Under the pieces are notes generated by a model, which saw only the letters and a list, made by a program, of their open reading frames with translations, searched no databases and was not told the origin of the DNA. From assembly GCA_003518755.1 (NCBI GenBank), contig DOYA01000130.1, positions 3,287 through 14,504 on the forward strand: 11,218 nucleotides of DNA, written 5' to 3'. This document shows positions 1 to 6,516 of the stretch, one piece after another. Source of the stretch: Clostridiales bacterium (GTDB lineage: Bacteria; Bacillota; Clostridia; TANB77; CAG-508). The position numbers and the translations under genes were made by a program. The first letter of the stretch is position 1, and each line of letters opens with the position of its first letter.

Positions 1-135
1 GCGGTTATTTTCTGTTGCACTTTCCTTAAGGTCACCCTCACTAGACGTTATCTAGCATCTTCGCTCTATGGAGCCCGGACTTTCCTCTCGTAAATCCTTT
101 CGGAATTTTACCAGCGACTAATCAATTTACTCTAT
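1..135 (-). ncRNA. rnpB: RNase P RNA, type A, 5' portion (3' end beyond window)
   Basis: This is the catalytic RNA of ribonuclease P, which removes the 5' leader from pre-tRNAs. Read on the minus strand it contains the universally conserved block GAGGAAAGTCCGGGCTCC (about 92 down to 75), then a TAACG-loop hairpin (GCTAGATAACGTCTAG, about 57-42), and near the window edge AAGTGCAACAGAAAATAACC. This order matches the type A (E. coli-like) fold, which is usual in Clostridia; Bacilli carry type B. A P3-like stem with a GAAA loop lies near the 5' end (about 118-95). The 5' end is inferred from the promoter at 142-170 and is good to a few bases. The 3' half, including the P1 3' strand, is outside the window. 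Confidence 0.95.
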
Positions 136-141
136 TTTTTA

Positions 142-170
142 ATTATAACATTTTTTTTGACTTTTTTCAA
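142..170 (-). promoter_or_regulatory. Promoter of rnpB
   Basis: On the minus strand, TTGAAA (170-165) is followed by a 17-nt spacer and a perfect TATAAT (147-142). The expected start lies 6-8 bases on, at about 135, just ahead of the conserved RNase P RNA. This is a strong vegetative (sigma-A type) promoter, as expected for an abundant stable RNA. Confidence 0.85.
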
Positions 171-295
171 TCAAATGCGAATATTTTGTTTTTTATTTAT
201 TATAATAAAGTTATAGGTAAAAATGAAGTATATAGTTAGAGGTTGGAAGTGTGATGTTACATACAAAACATATTAAAAAAATTTGGAGGAAACTC

Positions 296-577
296 ATGTA
301 TGCTCAAGTGCGTTTGCAAAGTAAAAAAAAGGGTGAATTAAATAAATTTTTAAGTAAATTTTATGATACTAACTTAGAAATCGAAAATGAAACAAAATGG
401 ATAAAAGAATATAAAAACCCTGTGGAAATAACTGATTTAATTGGTATATTTATTGATAATATAAATAAATATGATATAAAAATGTGGATTAATTTAGATA
501 AAGATATTTATATAAAAATTTCTGAACAAAATGCTGATATGGTAATAAAATATTTTTTTGAAAGATATCCGTATTAG
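296..577 (+). CDS. Hypothetical protein, 93 aa, next to rnpB
   Basis: I cannot assign this small protein a function. The start is ATG at 296 because GGAGGA (285-290) sits 5 bases upstream; the frame is open further back to a GTG at 251, but that start has no ribosome site as good. The product has no signal peptide, membrane segment or cysteine motif. It is lysine-rich at its N-terminus (QSKKKGELNKFL), has a central stretch WIKEYKNPVEITDLIGIFID, and ends in an aromatic ...YFFERYPY. The mix of charged and hydrophobic residues looks like a small folded alpha/beta cytosolic protein. It is divergent from rnpB and convergent with the zinc-ribbon gene. From memory, similar short proteins occur in other Clostridia, but I could not check. 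No clear promoter was found: a TATAAT at 201-206 lacks a matching -35. Confidence 0.82.
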   Translation: MYAQVRLQSKKKGELNKFLSKFYDTNLEIENETKWIKEYKNPVEITDLIGIFIDNINKYDIKMWINLDKDIYIKISEQNADMVIKYFFERYPY

Positions 578-634
578 AAGATTATTTGAAATTAAACAAT
601 TGAAAAACGTTCTATGTTCTTTATAAAAAGATTT

Positions 635-700
635 TTGAGGTAAGAGGTCAGAGGTTGGAGGTCTGACCTCCTACTTCCTATTTCTTACCTCTTACCTCAA
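635..700. repeat. Palindromic GAGGT-rich intergenic element
   Basis: A 14-bp perfect inverted repeat (635-648, TTGAGGTAAGAGGT, with 687-700) encloses further short units of the form GAGGT/AGAGG. Inside it, GGAGGT (657-662) can pair with ACCTCC (666-671), or GAGGTCAG (644-651) can pair with CTGACCTC (663-670), so several folds compete. It lies between two converging genes. It could stop transcription from both sides, but neither strand has a proper U-run right after the stem, so a dispersed palindromic repeat is at least as likely. The 10-mer AGAGGTTGGA occurs inside it (650-659) and again at 238-247. Confidence 0.7.
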
Positions 701-707
701 TTAAAAA

Positions 708-1229
708 TTATTCTTCAGAACTGTCTGTATTTTCACTGTTCTCTTGATTTTCTTCTTGAACTTTTTCTGTAGTTGTATTCTCTTCTGAAGCACTTTCTTC
801 AGTGTTTTCTTCCACTTTATCTTCAGCCAAAACTTCAACTTCCTTAGCTGGTTCTTCTTTTATTTCAGGTTGTTCTGTTCCGCATTTTGGACAAAATTTT
901 GCATCTTTAGACATATGTTCTCCACAATTTATGCATGCTTTTTCATTAGATAATTCTAATATCTCTTTATGATATCCTTCAATTTCTGCAGAAAGTTCAT
1001 CAATTCTTGCACACTCTTCTTCTAAATCTTGTTTTATACATATATCTTCATTTGAAGCATGTTTTTGATATACTTTTTTTCCTATCTCTTCATAGATATC
1101 ATTTATTTTAGATTTATTATCACTTATTTTTAATTTTAATTTAGCCTCTTTAGCTAATTTTCCAGTTTTTTCAGCAGCTCCTTTATATGTTTCACTTGCT
1201 TTTTTTGTTAATTTATCAAAAAATTCCAT
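708..1229 (-). CDS. Zinc-ribbon protein with acidic C-terminal tail
   Basis: This 173-aa protein has three visible parts. Residues 1-97 are lysine/glutamate-rich and predicted helical, probably a coiled coil, starting MEFFDKLTKKASETYKGAAE. Residues 99-116 are a zinc ribbon with Cys99-x2-Cys102 and Cys113-x2-Cys116. Residues 121-173 form a disordered tail of glutamate, serine and threonine. There is no signal peptide or membrane segment, so it should be cytosolic. The architecture is common among poorly characterised Firmicutes zinc-ribbon proteins; the four cysteines should bind one zinc ion, but partner and role are unknown. The start is supported by AAAGGTGG about 8 bases upstream. It lies 156 bases beyond gpsA on the same strand with a hairpin between, so it is probably a separate unit. 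TATAAT-like hexamers lie upstream (1256-1261 and 1277-1282), neither with a clear -35. Confidence 0.85.
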   Translation of the reverse strand: MEFFDKLTKKASETYKGAAEKTGKLAKEAKLKLKISDNKSKINDIYEEIGKKVYQKHASNEDICIKQDLEEECARIDELSAEIEGYHKEILELSNEKACINCGEHMSKDAKFCPKCGTEQPEIKEEPAKEVEVLAEDKVEENTEESASEENTTTEKVQEENQENSENTDSSEE

Positions 1230-1340
1230 TTTCTTTTTCCACCTTTCTTATCTATATTATACATTTTTTTATTTCAATTATACATTTATATTAGGAATTA
1301 TAAATTATATAATTATATATTTCTATGTTTTTATAATTGC

Positions 1341-1358
1341 GGGCGATTAAAATCGCCC
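1341..1358. repeat. GGGCGATT hairpin, REP-like, after gpsA
   Basis: GGGCGATT (1341-1348) and AATCGCCC (1351-1358) form a perfect stem, realistically 7 bp with a TAAA loop. It is a marked GC-rich island in an otherwise nearly pure A+T gap (1230-1385), 28 bases past the gpsA stop codon. It may end transcription or protect the 3' end of the plsY-gpsA message, but on the minus strand only CAATTATAAAAA follows the stem, so it is not a standard intrinsic terminator. Short palindromes of this GGGCGAT type recur between genes in many gut Firmicutes genomes (from memory). Confidence 0.65.
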
Positions 1359-1385
1359 CTACATATTATGTTTAAAATTGTATTT

Positions 1386-2378
1386 CTAGTCTTCCTCTTT
1401 TCTACCTCTTGTCATTAGGATTCCAACTGCTTCTTTTGGGTCTAAATGATTATATAAAACATCATATACAGTATCTAAAATTGGTAATTCTAAGTTCAAT
1501 TTGTCTGTTAAAGCTTTTGCAACCTCAATATTATCAATTGATTCAATTGTCATTCCAACTTCTTGTCTTGTTTCTTCTATAGATTTTCCTTGACCTATTA
1601 ATTTACCAGCTCTTCTATTTCTAGAATGATCACTTAAACACGTAACTATTAAATCTCCAAGCCCAGTCAAACCATAAAAAGTATCTTTTTCTCCACCTAA
1701 AGCCATTCCGAGTTTTCTGATTTCCACTAGTCCTCTTGTTATTAATGCTGCATCTGTATTGTCTCCAAATCCAAGACCTGAAGCTATACCTGCACAAAAT
1801 GCTATTATATTCTTTAAAGCTCCTCCAAGTTCAACACCTTTTATATCATTTGATGTATAAATTCTAATTGCTTCATTCATAAATGCATCTTGTATTATTT
1901 CTTTTACTTCTTCATCTTTTGATGCAATAACAAGTACTGTAGGAACACCTACTGATACCTCCTCAGCATGACTTGGTCCAGATAAAGCTCCTATTCTTAC
2001 ATTTGGTATTTCTTGTTTTATAACCTCATCTAATGTAAGTGCTGTATCTTTTTCAATTCCTTTTGAGCATATAACAATTGGTTGTTTTTCAACATCAACA
2101 AATTCTTTATACTGTTTAACAGTATCTCTAGTAAATTTTGAAGGAGTAACATGTAAAATTATATCAGCATCTTTAATAACTTCTTCATATGAATTTCTAC
2201 ATTCAATATTATCTGGTATTACTACATTTGGTAAAAATTTGCATTTTTTCTCATTATTAATTAAATCTGCCTCTTCTTCTGAAAAAGACCATACTTTTAC
2301 CTTATTTCCATTTTTAGCTAAGTGAATTGCTAAGGCTACTCCCCAACTTCCACTTCCTATTATTGCTATTTGTTTCAT
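1386..2378 (-). CDS. gpsA: NAD(P)H-dependent glycerol-3-phosphate dehydrogenase
   Basis: GpsA reduces dihydroxyacetone phosphate to sn-glycerol-3-phosphate, the backbone for phospholipid synthesis, in the cytosol. The 330-aa length is normal for the family. The N-terminal Rossmann domain opens with GSGSWG (residues 8-13), followed by VTPSKF (77-82) and CSKGIE (104-109). Substrate-site motifs include GPSHAEE (134-140), the catalytic Lys189 in GGALKN, and GDNTDAALITRG (205-216). The C-terminal helical domain has TGLGDL (238-243) and SRNRRAG (252-258). AGGAAAGGAT lies about 7 bases before the ATG. The gene begins 18 bases after the plsY stop, so the two are almost certainly co-transcribed, and PlsY uses the product directly. 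No key residue is missing. Confidence 0.97.
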   Translation of the reverse strand: MKQIAIIGSGSWGVALAIHLAKNGNKVKVWSFSEEEADLINNEKKCKFLPNVVIPDNIECRNSYEEVIKDADIILHVTPSKFTRDTVKQYKEFVDVEKQPIVICSKGIEKDTALTLDEVIKQEIPNVRIGALSGPSHAEEVSVGVPTVLVIASKDEEVKEIIQDAFMNEAIRIYTSNDIKGVELGGALKNIIAFCAGIASGLGFGDNTDAALITRGLVEIRKLGMALGGEKDTFYGLTGLGDLIVTCLSDHSRNRRAGKLIGQGKSIEETRQEVGMTIESIDNIEVAKALTDKLNLELPILDTVYDVLYNHLDPKEAVGILMTRGRKEED

Positions 2379-2396
2379 CTATTTATCCTTTCCTGC

Positions 2397-3035
2397 TTAA
2401 TCTTTATTTTTAAAGCTTAATTTATTTTCGGTTCCATTTGCAATTCTTTGAATATTAGATCTATGATTAAAAATCACAAATGCAGCAAGTATCGCTCCAA
2501 ATACTAAATATTTTATTCCATTTGCTTCAACTATATAATTAGAATGGATAAATAAAGTTAAAACTGGACATAAAATAGCAGCTCCAATCGAACCCAAAGA
2601 TACTATTCTGGTTAAAGCCATTATTACTAAAGCAAATACTAAACAAATAAGCCCAATTTTCCAATTTATTATTAATAACACACCAAGTGATGTAGCTACT
2701 CCTTTTCCACCTTTAAATCCGAAAAATATTGGAAATGTATGCCCAACAACAACCAAAATTCCAGCAATTTGAGCAAGAACTGCTCTGTCGACATCTTTTA
2801 CAATCTTTCCAATTATTACTGCAATTAAAACTGCAATAACACCTTTTAAGATATCACATATAAGAGTAAGTATGGCTGCTTTTTTACCAACTGATCTAAG
2901 TACATTTGTAGAACCAGCATTTCCACTTCCTTTTTCTCTAACATCAAATCCAGCCATTTTTTTGCTAATAATTACTGAAAAATTGATACTTCCTATTGCA
3001 TAAGCAATAATCGCTATTATAATATAAGTTGCCAT
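2397..3035 (-). CDS. plsY: Acyl-phosphate:glycerol-3-phosphate acyltransferase
   Basis: PlsY transfers an acyl group from acyl-phosphate to position 1 of glycerol-3-phosphate, giving lysophosphatidic acid, at the cytoplasmic membrane. The ATG at 3035 is chosen because AGAGGAGGAA lies just upstream (3050-3041); an in-frame ATG at 3053 would place that ribosome site inside the gene. The product is 212 aa. The three family motifs are present: GSGNAGSTNVLR (36-47), GHTFPIFFGFKGGKGVA (98-114) and NHRSNIQRIANGTE (190-203). Several hydrophobic segments (about 3-24, 52-78, 85-105, 116-140, 148-165, 176-190) fit an integral membrane protein. It has its own promoter and leads the plsY-gpsA pair. PlsX, which supplies the acyl-phosphate, is not in the window. 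Confidence 0.96.
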   Translation of the reverse strand: MATYIIIAIIAYAIGSINFSVIISKKMAGFDVREKGSGNAGSTNVLRSVGKKAAILTLICDILKGVIAVLIAVIIGKIVKDVDRAVLAQIAGILVVVGHTFPIFFGFKGGKGVATSLGVLLIINWKIGLICLVFALVIMALTRIVSLGSIGAAILCPVLTLFIHSNYIVEANGIKYLVFGAILAAFVIFNHRSNIQRIANGTENKLSFKNKD

Positions 3036-3058
3036 ATAAATTCCTCCTCTCATTTTGC

Positions 3059-3087
3059 ATTATATAATATATTTTTTTATTTAGCAA
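3059..3087 (-). promoter_or_regulatory. Promoter of plsY-gpsA
   Basis: On the minus strand, TTGCTA (3087-3082) is followed by a 17-nt spacer and a perfect TATAAT (3064-3059). Transcription would start near 3052, giving a leader of about 17 bases made up mostly of the plsY ribosome site. This makes plsY-gpsA independent of the HAD gene upstream. No FapR-like operator was recognised. Confidence 0.7.
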
Positions 3088-3137
3088 TAAGTTTTTCATT
3101 TATTCTCAGAAAATGCTCCTAAACCTATTCTTTCGTA

Positions 3138-3800
3138 TTATTTTTTAAATTCTAAAATATTCTCTAACTCACTAAATTTGTCTATTATTGAGGTAGGTTC
3201 AGCACTTATTAAATTTTCTTTTTTATCATATCCGAATGTAACAGCTATAGTATCTATACCTGCATTTTTTCCTGTTAATATGTCTGATTTGCTATCTCCT
3301 ATTATCACAGTATCTTCTTTTGTAACATTTAGTTTATCCATTATATAATTAACAATTTGTGGATCTGGTTTATGTTTGAAATCACTTTCTTCAGTCCCTA
3401 AAACATAATTAAACCCTTCTAAATTAAATGTTGCAACCATTTTATCTAGTATTCTTTTTGGTTTGCTTGAAGCAACTGCCATATAATATCCTTCATTTTT
3501 AAATTTATCTATTATTCTTTTTACATCAGGAAAAAGTACAGTAGCATCTGCAAAATGTTCTTCATCAATATAATATTTTTTATAATCCTTTTCATACTTT
3601 CCTGATAATGCTTTTTTATCATCTGGAAGTACTTTTTCAAACATGTCACCAAGTGGCTTGCCTGCTAATTTTTGAAATTGTTCTTTTGTTATTTCAAATC
3701 CAGCCATAGTTTTCAAAGTATGATTAAAAGATAAAAAAACATCTTTTTCACTATCCCATATTGTTCCATCTACATCAAATATTAATAATTTCTTTTTCAT
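3138..3800 (-). CDS. HAD-family phosphatase (phosphoglycolate phosphatase-like)
   Basis: This 220-aa protein is a haloacid dehalogenase superfamily hydrolase of the Gph/YjjG-like subgroup with an alpha-helical cap. All four motifs are present: DVDGT (9-13, nucleophile Asp9 and acid Asp11), ASSKP (110-114, motif II Ser), HKPDP (143-147, Lys144) and IGDSKSD (167-173, Mg-binding acids). The helical cap lies between residues 16 and about 85. Substrate cannot be read from sequence; phosphoglycolate, pyrophosphate or a sugar phosphate are all possible. The start is supported by AAGGGTGA about 7 bases upstream. It runs in the same direction as plsY-gpsA, but a 102-base gap with its own plsY promoter lies between. 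No clear terminator follows, so some read-through is likely. Confidence 0.9.
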   Translation of the reverse strand: MKKKLLIFDVDGTIWDSEKDVFLSFNHTLKTMAGFEITKEQFQKLAGKPLGDMFEKVLPDDKKALSGKYEKDYKKYYIDEEHFADATVLFPDVKRIIDKFKNEGYYMAVASSKPKRILDKMVATFNLEGFNYVLGTEESDFKHKPDPQIVNYIMDKLNVTKEDTVIIGDSKSDILTGKNAGIDTIAVTFGYDKKENLISAEPTSIIDKFSELENILEFKK

Positions 3801-3823
3801 ACTAAATCACCCTTTTTTTCCAT

Positions 3824-3852
3824 ATTATATCACAAAATTATTAAAGTTTAAA
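3824..3852 (-). promoter_or_regulatory. Promoter of the HAD phosphatase gene
   Basis: On the minus strand, an extended -10, TGATATAAT (3832-3824), lies 17 bases after TTTAAA (3852-3847), a 4/6 match to the -35 consensus. Transcription would start near 3817, a few bases before the AAGGGTGA ribosome site. It diverges from the clpE promoter about 80 bases away. Confidence 0.6.
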
Positions 3853-3930
3853 TATGTAAAATGGAATCTGTATTTTTATTCCTGTTGTAAAAAAATACCC
3901 GGCTCTAAATTACCAACCCAATTAAAAATC

Positions 3931-3959
3931 TTGACTTTATCTGAATTATGCTGTATTAT
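3931..3959 (+). promoter_or_regulatory. Promoter of clpE
   Basis: TTGACT (3931-3936) is followed by 17 bases and TATTAT (3954-3959), a good vegetative promoter about 40 bases upstream of the clpE start. In Bacillus and relatives clpE is repressed by CtsR, which binds tandem GGTCAAA-type heptads. I see only one TTGACTTT half-like sequence, overlapping the -35, and no second half, so CtsR control is not supported. No CIRCE inverted repeat is visible either. Confidence 0.75.
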
Positions 3960-4006
3960 ATATAATGTATTTTTGTATATTAATAAAGAAATGAGGAAAT
4001 AAATTT

Positions 4007-6373
4007 ATGTTATGTTCAATGTGTAATAAATATCAAGCCTCTATTTTCTCTAGTAAAATTTTACCTAATGGTAAAAGAGAAATGGAAGGCTTATGTATAA
4101 ATTGTGCAAAAAAACAAGGTATTAATACTGATGAGATTTTAAAAGCACAAAGTCAAACTGTTTTTAATCAAAATGCAAATGATGTTAATAAACAATTAGA
4201 AGGTTTATTTAAAAATCTTTCTGAAAATTTAGGTGATATTGATGGTATTCAATTTGGTGCTATCCCTGCTTCTCAATTTGAAGATGATAATGATTCAGAT
4301 GAGCCTCAAGAGCCTAAAGTTTTTGCAGGAGCTATTCCCCTTGGTTCTATTTTTGGAAATCTATTTGGTGGTCAAGGTCAACCTCAAGAATCAAATGGTA
4401 CTATTAAGAAAAAGGTTAAACCTGAAAAAAAGAAAAATGCTAATAAGAAAAAGAAATTTTTAGATACATATGGAACTAATCTTACTTTTAAGGCTCAAAA
4501 TAATGAATTAGATGCTGTTATTGGTAGAGATAAAGAACTTCAAAGAGTTATACAAATTTTAAATAGACGTTCTAAAAATAATCCTTGTTTAATTGGTGAG
4601 CCTGGTGTTGGTAAAACCGCTATTGCTAATTCTTTAGCAATTAAAATTGCTTCTAAAAATGTGCCTGCTAAACTTTTAAATAAAGAAGTTTATCTTTTAG
4701 ATATGACATCTATTATTGCTGGAACTCAATTTAGAGGCCAATTTGAAGCTAGAATGAAAGGTCTTATTGAAGAATGTAAACATTATGGAAATATTATTTT
4801 GGTAATTGATGAAATTCATTCTATTATTGGTGCTGGTTCAGGTTCTGATTCTGATAGCTCAATGAATGCAGCAAATATTTTAAAACCAGCACTAGCAAAT
4901 GGAGAAGTTCAAATTATTGGTACTACTACTATTAAAGAATACCGCAAATATATTGAAAAAGATACAGCTCTAGAACGTAGATTCCAACAAGTTCTTGTTG
5001 AAGAACCTTCTATTACTGATTCTATTGGCATCTTAGATGGTATTAAAAAATATTATGAAGATTATCATAAAGTAAAAATTTCAACAGATGTTATTAAACA
5101 AACTGTTATTATGTCAGAAAAATACATTCATGATAGATTTTTACCTGATAAAGCAATTGATATTTTAGATGAAGCTTGTTCAAGAATAAACCTTGAAAAC
5201 AAAGATTTATATAAATTAGAACTACTAAGGCAACAACTAAAAAATGTTCAAGAGCAAAAAGATGAAGCAGTAACAACTGATTCTACTGAAGATTATCAAA
5301 AAGCTGCAGCTCTTAAAACTGAAGAATGTAGATTAATGGAAGAAATTGATAAAATTAATTCTACTATGGAAATTAAAAATCTTACTTTACAAGATGTTGC
5401 AGGTGTTATTGAAAGCTGGACAAAAATTCCACTAAGTAAAATTACTGAGGAAGAAACTCAAAAGCTTTTAAACTTAGAGACAAATCTTCATAAAAAAATA
5501 ATAGGTCAAAATGATGCTGTTGAAGCAGTATCCCGTGCTATTCGTAGAAATAGAGCAGGTTTAAAATCTACTAAACGCCCACCTTCTTTTATATTTGTTG
5601 GTCCTACAGGTGTTGGTAAAACTGCATTAGCAAAAGCCTTAGCTTACGAAATGTTTGGAGATGAAGAATCAATTATTAGAATTGATATGTCTGAATATAT
5701 GGAAAGTAATTCTACAGCAAAATTAATTGGTGCGCCTCCAGGATATGTTGGTTATGATGATGCAGGTCAATTAACAGATAAAGTAAAACGCCATCCCTAC
5801 TCTATCATCCTACTAGATGAGATTGAGAAAGCTCATCCAGATGTATTTAACATTTTATTACAGGTTTTAGATGATGGTAGACTTACTGATTCTCAAGGAA
5901 ATACAGTTAGTTTTGAAAATACAATTATTATTATGACATCAAATGCTGGTTCAAATTTAAATAATAATTCAATAGGTTTTGGAAATGCCACTGTTGATAA
6001 GGCAAAAATTGAAGAAAGACTAAAAGATGTATTTAGGCCAGAATTTTTAAATAGAGTTGATGAAATAGTTACATTTAGTAGTTTGACTAAAGAAGAATTA
6101 ATTCAAATCGTAGATTTAATGCTACAAGATACTTCAAATGCTTTAGCAAATAAAGATATTACATTAAACATATCAAAAGAAGCTAAAGAATACATATTAG
6201 AAAAAGGAACTAATTTGAAATTTGGGGCAAGACCGCTTCGTAGGGCTATCCAAAGATACATAGAAGATGAAATTTCAGAAAGAATTCTAAAAGGCGAAAT
6301 TTCAAATGGGCAAGAAATAAATATTACAATAAAAAATGATAATTTAGAATTTAATGTTGCGGAATACAAATAA
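4007..6373 (+). CDS. clpE: ClpE-type AAA+ protease ATPase subunit
   Basis: This 788-aa protein is a two-ring Hsp100 unfoldase that should pull proteins into ClpP using ATP. The N-terminus is a ClpE-type zinc finger (Cys3-x2-Cys6 and Cys30-x2-Cys33) in place of the ClpA/ClpC repeat domain. A long linker (about 40-150) follows, Gly/Gln-rich and then strongly lysine-rich. D1 has Walker A GEPGVGKT (197-204), pore loop QFRG (241-244), Walker B ILVIDE (264-269) and Arg324/325. A short middle region (about 400-455) has a UVR-like helix (DYQKAAALKTEECRLMEEI). D2 has GPTGVGKT (532-539), pore loop GYVG (579-582), Walker B ILLDE (601-605) and an IGF loop (656-658), which in this family docks to ClpP. 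B. subtilis ClpE has about 700 residues, so the linker adds length. The ATG at 4007 follows GAGGAAA (3993-3999). ClpC is less likely because its N-domain is absent. Confidence 0.92.
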   Translation: MLCSMCNKYQASIFSSKILPNGKREMEGLCINCAKKQGINTDEILKAQSQTVFNQNANDVNKQLEGLFKNLSENLGDIDGIQFGAIPASQFEDDNDSDEPQEPKVFAGAIPLGSIFGNLFGGQGQPQESNGTIKKKVKPEKKKNANKKKKFLDTYGTNLTFKAQNNELDAVIGRDKELQRVIQILNRRSKNNPCLIGEPGVGKTAIANSLAIKIASKNVPAKLLNKEVYLLDMTSIIAGTQFRGQFEARMKGLIEECKHYGNIILVIDEIHSIIGAGSGSDSDSSMNAANILKPALANGEVQIIGTTTIKEYRKYIEKDTALERRFQQVLVEEPSITDSIGILDGIKKYYEDYHKVKISTDVIKQTVIMSEKYIHDRFLPDKAIDILDEACSRINLENKDLYKLELLRQQLKNVQEQKDEAVTTDSTEDYQKAAALKTEECRLMEEIDKINSTMEIKNLTLQDVAGVIESWTKIPLSKITEEETQKLLNLETNLHKKIIGQNDAVEAVSRAIRRNRAGLKSTKRPPSFIFVGPTGVGKTALAKALAYEMFGDEESIIRIDMSEYMESNSTAKLIGAPPGYVGYDDAGQLTDKVKRHPYSIILLDEIEKAHPDVFNILLQVLDDGRLTDSQGNTVSFENTIIIMTSNAGSNLNNNSIGFGNATVDKAKIEERLKDVFRPEFLNRVDEIVTFSSLTKEELIQIVDLMLQDTSNALANKDITLNISKEAKEYILEKGTNLKFGARPLRRAIQRYIEDEISERILKGEISNGQEINITIKNDNLEFNVAEYK

Positions 6374-6386
6374 ATTTTATAGAGTA

Positions 6387-6460
6387 GCAACAGCGGCATT
6401 GTATATCTTTTTTCGTGCTTTAGACGAGAAAAAAGCATATACAATGCACAGCAATGTTGC
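6387..6460. repeat. 74-nt palindrome between clpE and pgsA
   Basis: An 11-bp stem (GCATTGTATAT, 6396-6406, with 6437-6447) continues inward as CTTTTTT/AAAAAAG with a single-base bulge and a short CG/CG pair, ending in a TGCTTTAGA loop. A 6-bp outer stem pairs GCAACA (6387-6392) with TGTTGC (6455-6460) across an internal loop. There is no U-run after the stem, so an ordinary terminator is unlikely; a mobile palindromic repeat or an RNA processing/stability element fits better. An 11-nt direct repeat, AATGTTGCGGA, occurs at 6353-6363 (the last clpE codons) and again at 6453-6463. Confidence 0.75.
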
Positions 6461-6516
6461 GGATATATAATAAATATGTATCAAATCCATATGCTAAAGA
6501 TAGAATGGAGTTTATT

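Noticed and set aside
251..295. Upstream GTG start adding 15 residues to the hypothetical protein
   Set aside because: The ATG at 296 has GGAGGA 5 bases upstream, while GTG 251 has no comparable site; the extension would place the ribosome site inside the gene.
3036..3053. Longer plsY beginning at ATG 3053
   Set aside because: The strong AGAGGAGGAA ribosome site lies between 3053 and 3035 and serves the ATG at 3035; the usual PlsY N-terminal membrane segment starts right there.
3931..3960. CtsR operator in front of clpE
   Set aside because: Only one weak half-site resembling TTGACTTT is present, and it is explained by the -35 box; the tandem heptad is absent.
6103..6444. Open frame on the minus strand across the clpE end
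   Set aside because: It is antisense to conserved D2 coding sequence and the palindrome, has no ribosome site, and encodes no recognisable protein.
6454..6516. Longer pgsA beginning within the palindrome
   Set aside because: Residues encoded here do not look like PgsA, no ribosome site precedes 6454, and TGGAG serves the ATG at 6517.
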